DNA from: Lachnospiraceae bacterium
GTDB taxonomy: Bacteria; Bacillota; Clostridia; Lachnospirales; Lachnospiraceae
Direction: 5' to 3'
NCBI GenBank assembly: GCA_029225065.1
Contig: JAQXVT010000045.1
Coordinates: forward strand, 62,001 to 126,000
DNA: 64,000 nucleotides
In this document: positions 60,628-64,000 of the stretch, in pieces
Layout of the letters: each line of letters opens with the position of its first letter
Numbering within the stretch: position 1 is the stretch's first letter
Translations under genes and position numbers: made by a program
Notes under the pieces: model-generated
The model's input: only the letters and a program-made list of their open reading frames with translations
Databases searched by the model: none
What the model was told of the DNA's origin: nothing

Positions 60628-61830
60628 ATGAAAAAAACAATGGAAAAAATAACCCTTCTGTCCCTGTCCCTGATGCTGACCTCTACGTTTGCCGTGTCGA
60701 CCGCGCTTCCGGCGATGCTGGGTTTCTATCAGGGTTACGGGCAGGAGCAGGTGGAAATGCTGATTTCTGTTCCTTCGCTGGCCATCACGGTGATGATTCT
60801 GATGAATACATGGTTTGCCAGGTATATAAAGGAAAGCGTAATGATTACAGCCGGGCTTGTCCTGCTGACGGTAAACGGAATTGTACCGGTATTTTTTCAG
60901 AACTATTCAGTGGTTCTGATTTCAAGAATTTTATTTGGATTTGGAATCGGACTGATCAATGCCAGGGCAATCACGATGATAAGTGAGCGTTATGAAGGAA
61001 ATGAAAAGAGTGTTCTTCTTGGGTACCGGGGATCTGCGGAGGTACTGGGCAATGCAGTTATGACGCTGGTGGTTGGCCGCCTGCTTCTGATTAAATGGAA
61101 TTATGCGTTCTGGGTCTATGCGTTTGGCCTTGTGATTCTTTTCCTGTACTGGATTTTTATACCGGAAAAAAATTTAAAATCCAGACAGGAGCATACCAGT
61201 CAGAAAAAGAGAAGCTTTACGAAAAAGGAGCGGATGATTACGGCATGGTATACGGTACTGGCCGGAATCGTAATCTGCATCAACGCGTCGAATTCGCTTC
61301 GCATTCCGATGGTGGTACTGGAACGAAAATTCGGGACAGAGACAGATGCCAGTGTTATTTTAAGCATTATGATGGTCGTCGGAATCTTCGCAGGTGTCTG
61401 CTTCGGAAAACTGGCCGTGAAATGCAGGGAGAGACTGATCACGTACGGACTGTTTCTTCTTGGAGCCGGACTTTTGATCATGAATTTTGCGGGAAATATC
61501 GTGGTGCTTGGCATCGGTGCTGTTGTTGCCGGATTTTTCTATGTGATTTCCCTGACCTGTATCTTTAACGGACTGTCGGATCAGCTGCCGCAGGAGCTTG
61601 GGAATACGGCTACCTCCGTTGTCCTGCTTGGATGCAATCTTGGAGCGGCGTGCTCTCCGATCGTGTTAAAAGCAATTTCCACGGTAAGTGACGGAGCGGG
61701 AGCGCATTTTGTTGTCTATGCGTGTGCGGCGGCTGCCGCAGGAGGGATCGCGGCCGGAATAGAAAAAAAGAATTCCGGGAATATTCAAAAGAAGAGTTCT
61801 GAAAAGCGGGAAGATTGTGACGGGTTATAA
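60628..61830 (+). CDS. MFS transporter (drug/efflux type)
   Basis: Twelve-helix major facilitator superfamily permease; likely proton-coupled efflux. The 400-residue protein has about 12 membrane segments, the loop 2-3 region NTWFARYIKE, and ARAITMISERYEGNEKS after helix 4-5. ATG 60628 follows TTTGGAG by 6 bases; the TTG at 60616 is not needed. It is 31 bases after hxlR. The substrate is not known. Confidence 0.87.
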   Translation: MKKTMEKITLLSLSLMLTSTFAVSTALPAMLGFYQGYGQEQVEMLISVPSLAITVMILMNTWFARYIKESVMITAGLVLLTVNGIVPVFFQNYSVVLISRILFGFGIGLINARAITMISERYEGNEKSVLLGYRGSAEVLGNAVMTLVVGRLLLIKWNYAFWVYAFGLVILFLYWIFIPEKNLKSRQEHTSQKKRSFTKKERMITAWYTVLAGIVICINASNSLRIPMVVLERKFGTETDASVILSIMMVVGIFAGVCFGKLAVKCRERLITYGLFLLGAGLLIMNFAGNIVVLGIGAVVAGFFYVISLTCIFNGLSDQLPQELGNTATSVVLLGCNLGAACSPIVLKAISTVSDGAGAHFVVYACAAAAAGGIAAGIEKKNSGNIQKKSSEKREDCDGL

Positions 61831-61849
61831 ATTTTCAGTCGTTATTTTC

Positions 61850-61878
61850 TTGCCACATCCGGCAAAGTGTTATATAAT
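61850..61878 (+). promoter_or_regulatory. Promoter of the SEC-C protein gene
   Basis: TTGCCA at 61850-61855 and perfect TATAAT at 61873-61878 are separated by 17 bases. Confidence 0.75.
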
Positions 61879-61935
61879 AGGAAAAGTGTTAAGCCAATAT
61901 GGAACGATAAACGAAACAAAGGATGGTATTGAATT

Positions 61936-62436
61936 ATGGCATTATTACAGGATTGGCGCGATGTAGCGTACTCTCAGGAGACAGATAAAAAGCAGCTTCA
62001 GAAATTCTGGTCAGATTATTTTCTTACCGAGAAGGGGATCTACGAGCAGCTGCTTGCAAATCCTGATGAGGCAGTAAGCGGTACAGTCAAAGAGCTGGCT
62101 GAAAAGTATGAGATTCCGCTTATGAAGATGGTAGGATTTCTGGACGGCATCAATGACAGCTTAAAGAAACCGAATCCGATCGAGGAGATGACCGAGGATA
62201 CCGTAGTCAGCCTTGATTTTGATAACGAGCTGCTCTACAAGAACATGGTAGATGCAAGAGCAGACTGGCTGTATGAGCTTCCGGCATGGAACAAGATCTT
62301 CGACGCAAAGAAGAAGAGAGAGCTGTATCTGGAAGCAAAGAAGATGAATACCGTTGTAAAGGGCAAAAAGGTCGGCAGAAACGATCCGTGTCCGTGCGGA
62401 AGCGGCAAGAAGTACAAATACTGCTGCGGAAGATAA
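61936..62436 (+). CDS. SEC-C metal-binding motif protein
   Basis: The 166-residue protein has a helical N-terminal domain (about 1-135; [20 protein letters not shown] region, split motif) and a C-terminal SEC-C zinc motif with [13 protein letters not shown] at the end. This motif, also at the SecA C-terminus, binds zinc and can contact SecB or the ribosome. The gene has its own promoter and terminator. Many Lachnospiraceae have a very similar protein; its role is unknown. Confidence 0.85.
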   Translation: MALLQDWRDVAYSQETDKKQLQKFWSDYFLTEKGIYEQLLANPDEAVSGTVKELAEKYEIPLMKMVGFLDGINDSLKKPNPIEEMTEDTVVSLDFDNELLYKNMVDARADWLYELPAWNKIFDAKKKRELYLEAKKMNTVVKGKKVGRNDPCPCGSGKKYKYCCGR

Positions 62437-62470
62437 GCAAAAACAGAATATTGTGCGTGAAAGCACGGAA

Positions 62471-62511
62471 AAGAGCGGCTAGTAGGACGTGACCTGTGAG
62501 CCGCTCTTTTT
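62471..62511 (+). terminator. Terminator after the SEC-C gene
   Basis: AAGAGCGGCT at 62471-62480 pairs perfectly with AGCCGCTCTT at 62499-62508 and is followed by T residues. Confidence 0.88.
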
Positions 62512-62521
62512 AAACAATCTT

Positions 62522-62561
62522 GTAAGGAGGGATCCGTTTACGGGAGGATCCCTTATGAGCT
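62522..62561 (+). repeat. Family B palindromic repeat, copy 2
   Basis: GTAAGGAGGGATCC pairs with GGATCCC-TTA, enclosing GTTTACGGGA. It aligns base for base with the murE leader element at 5911-5952. A second TTCCTTATGA follows at 62567-62576, so here the right arm is duplicated, whereas at murE the left arm is. Confidence 0.65.
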
Positions 62562-62586
62562 GGGATTCCTTATGATTCTACAAGTA

Positions 62587-62614
62587 GCGAAGCGGATTGC
62601 GAATATTCACTTTA
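62587..62614 (+). repeat. Family A intergenic hairpin repeat, copy 7
   Basis: GCGAAGCGGATTGCGAAT is intact, the right arm reads ATTCACTT with one mismatch. It lies between the family B repeat and the start of the YdcF-like gene. Confidence 0.6.
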
Positions 62615-62629
62615 TTTAAAGGGGGAATT

Positions 62630-63388
62630 ATGGCAGGAAAACTGGAATTGGGCTGTGCCGTACTCGGCGCACTGTGCCTGATCTACTATGTTATCATTGT
62701 TTTATATGCAGGATTTGACGTGGATTTCGCCTGGTTTTGGGCGGCGGGAGGCATCGGTTTTCTTCTTTACGGACTGCTGATCCGTTATGGTGCGCTGCAT
62801 CCGAATGCCATCACGACCTGGGCGGTTCGGATCATTTTGGTTCTGCTTGTGACTGGCTTTGTAACAGCAGGGGCAGCTGCCACGCAGATTATCGGCGCGA
62901 TGACTGCAAAAGCACCGCAGAATCTGGATTATATGATTGTACTTGGTGCACATGTTCGGGGAACGGTGCCATCGCGTGCTCTGCGAAAACGACTTGACTG
63001 TGCCGCAGCGTATGCGAAGGCAAATCCGGACACTATTTTTTTCCTTTCCGGCGGTCAGGGGTCTGGTGAGGACATCACGGAAGCAGAAGCAATGTATCGG
63101 TATCTTACAGAGGCAGGAGTGGATGGAGATCGTCTGATTCAGGAAGACCGTTCCACGACGACAGAGGAAAATCTGAAGTTCTGCAGCCAGATCCGGGAGA
63201 TCAAAGACAAAAAGGTTGGAGTTCTTTCCAACAACTTTCATGTTTACCGGGCCGGGCTTATGGCGAAAAAGCTTGGCTATCAGCATGTGGCACGTATTCC
63301 GGCTCCGTCGGATGCTGTCATGCAGGTGCATTATGTGGTTCGGGAGATTTTCGCGCTGGCGAAGGCGAAGTTAAGAGGGAATATCTGA
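62630..63388 (+). CDS. YdcF/ElyC/SanA-family protein (DUF218) with membrane anchor
   Basis: DUF218 proteins are linked to envelope integrity and polysaccharide or lipid-carrier metabolism; the biochemical role is uncertain. The 252-residue protein has three membrane segments in its first 95 residues and then the alpha/beta DUF218 domain with YMIVLGAHVRG, FFLSGGQGSGE, EDRSTTTEENL and SNNFHVYRA motifs. ATG 62630 has AGGGGGAA 5 bases upstream. Its leader carries both repeat families. Confidence 0.9.
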   Translation: MAGKLELGCAVLGALCLIYYVIIVLYAGFDVDFAWFWAAGGIGFLLYGLLIRYGALHPNAITTWAVRIILVLLVTGFVTAGAAATQIIGAMTAKAPQNLDYMIVLGAHVRGTVPSRALRKRLDCAAAYAKANPDTIFFLSGGQGSGEDITEAEAMYRYLTEAGVDGDRLIQEDRSTTTEENLKFCSQIREIKDKKVGVLSNNFHVYRAGLMAKKLGYQHVARIPAPSDAVMQVHYVVREIFALAKAKLRGNI

Positions 63389-63424
63389 ACTAAGCCCACG
63401 GAAGCACGGAGTGTACGTTGTATT

Positions 63425-63451
63425 AAAGCGGATATTCGCAATCCGCTTCGC
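63425..63451 (-). repeat. Family A intergenic hairpin repeat, copy 8 (minus orientation)
   Basis: On the minus strand this is the best-matching copy: GCGAAGCGGAT, TGCGAAT, ATCCGCTTT with a perfect 9-bp stem. It lies between two plus-strand genes, the only copy not in the direction of the following gene. Confidence 0.65.
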
Positions 63452-63557
63452 AGCTTAACTCGGTTAAATTTGTGGGAGCCTGGCAGAAAATCGGCCGCAA
63501 AAGCAAGTGCGAGAAAGACTCGGAGAGTACATCAAAAAAAAGAAAAGAGGGAAAACA

Positions 63558-64000
63558 ATGAACTATCAGGATGTTATGAAGGAAGCAAAAACATGTATTG
63601 GAGCTTATTGTAAGGTATGTCCGGTGTGCAACGGAAGGGCATGCAAAAATCAGATGCCGGGACCGGGTGCAAAAGGCGTGGGAAGCACGGCAATCCGCAA
63701 TTATGAAAAATGGCAGGAGATCCTTGTCAATATGGATACGATCTGCGAAAACAAACCGGTGGATACCTCTCTGGAACTTTTTGGGAAAACATTCCGTTTC
63801 CCGTTTTTCGCATCTCCGGTCGGTGCGGTGCAGCTGCACTACGGAGACAAATACAATGATCTGACGTACAACGAGGTGCTGGTCAAAGCCTGCAGCGATG
63901 CCGGAATTGCAGCATTTACCGGAGATGGCGTCAATCCGGCCGTGATGGAGGGCGCTGCAAAGGCAATCGCAAAGGTTGGCGGCGTAGGAATTCCAACCGT
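63558..64000 (+). CDS. Alpha-hydroxy-acid oxidase-like FMN-dependent enzyme (partial, 3' end outside window)
   Basis: FMN barrel enzymes of this family oxidise alpha-hydroxy acids such as lactate. 147 codons are present. The N-terminus has a cysteine cluster, C-x5-C-x2-C-x2-C then a further Cys, typical of the clostridial branch and suggesting a bound metal or cluster; then FFASPVGAVQLHYGDKYN and the start of the barrel. ATG 63558 has GAGGGA 6 bases upstream. The active-site residues lie beyond the window, so the substrate is open. Confidence 0.8.
   Translation, partial: MNYQDVMKEAKTCIGAYCKVCPVCNGRACKNQMPGPGAKGVGSTAIRNYEKWQEILVNMDTICENKPVDTSLELFGKTFRFPFFASPVGAVQLHYGDKYNDLTYNEVLVKACSDAGIAAFTGDGVNPAVMEGAAKAIAKVGGVGIPT

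Noticed and set aside
1-64000. Insertion sequences, prophage, integrase or toxin-antitoxin genes
   Set aside because: No transposase, integrase, phage structural or toxin-antitoxin frame was recognised anywhere in the window.
1-64000. tRNA or rRNA genes
   Set aside because: No cloverleaf with a GTTCRA arm or rRNA-like segment was noticed in the intergenic stretches by eye; a tRNA search program was not available.

Overview
The window looks like chromosomal backbone of a spore-forming Clostridia species, most likely a gut Lachnospiraceae. The grounds are a Firmicutes-type priA-def-fmt-rsmB-rlmN-prpC-prkC-rsgA-rpe operon, a dcw division cluster followed by spoIIGA-sigE-sigG-ymxH-nrdR, a meso-DAP type MurE (DNPR motif), strong AGGAGG ribosome binding sites with several TTG starts, a SEC-C domain protein, and plant-glycan hydrolases (GH27, GH51). 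I do not name a species. No tRNA, rRNA, CRISPR array, insertion sequence or prophage was seen.

Layout. (1) 1-4725: 3' part of gltB and complete gltD (ammonium assimilation). (2) 4726-5157: intergenic stretch with a terminator, a 165-base nested palindrome and a sigma-A promoter whose -10 box lies in a perfect 17-bp palindrome; then a class-I amidotransferase hydrolase gene. (3) 5872-7507: murE behind a structured leader. (4) 7638-19610: priA, def, fmt, a zinc metallopeptidase, rsmB, rlmN, prpC, prkC, rsgA and rpe, all co-directional. (5) 19659-22146: ychF, lgt and a 48-residue Spo0E-like protein. (6) 22187-36416: dcw cluster mraZ-rsmH-ftsL-PBP-PBP-mraY-murD-ftsW-murA-ftsQ-ftsZ, without murG, murC, murB or ftsA. 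(7) 36574-38750: an ECF transporter S component and a GH27 glycosidase, sitting between ftsZ and the sporulation genes. (8) 38913-41844: spoIIGA, sigE, sigG and divergent ymxH. (9) 41940-48185: nrdR followed by three genes of unknown function: a very large scaffold-like protein, a divergent Hsp70/actin-like protein and a helical-repeat protein. (10) 48188-51204: purF and purB. (11) 51345-54190: two small unknown genes transcribed divergently, then ptsH-ptsI. (12) 54197-59228, minus strand: M32 carboxypeptidase, a D-cysteine desulfhydrase-like PLP enzyme and a secreted GH51 arabinofuranosidase. (13) 59229-64000: a broken FMN-binding gene, HxlR regulator plus MFS transporter, SEC-C protein, YdcF-like protein and the start of an alpha-hydroxy-acid oxidase family gene.

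The genes combine into cell-wall precursor synthesis (murE, murD, murA, mraY), septal synthesis (two transpeptidases, FtsW, FtsL, FtsQ, FtsZ), wall-linked phospho-signalling (PrkC/PrpC), and the switch from division to sporulation (Spo0A-type promoter, SpoIIGA, sigma-E, sigma-G, Spo0E-like).

Most interesting observations. The murE leader has a segment that can pair with either an upstream decoy or a second copy that contains the murE Shine-Dalgarno sequence. Two families of intergenic hairpin repeats occur, one with compensatory stem changes across about eight copies and one with two copies. A 39-residue module is shared by the tails of two divisome proteins, a penicillin-binding protein and FtsQ. 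The uncharacterised three-gene set after nrdR pairs an Hsp70-like fold with large helical scaffolds. The HPr has Gly instead of the regulatory Ser46.
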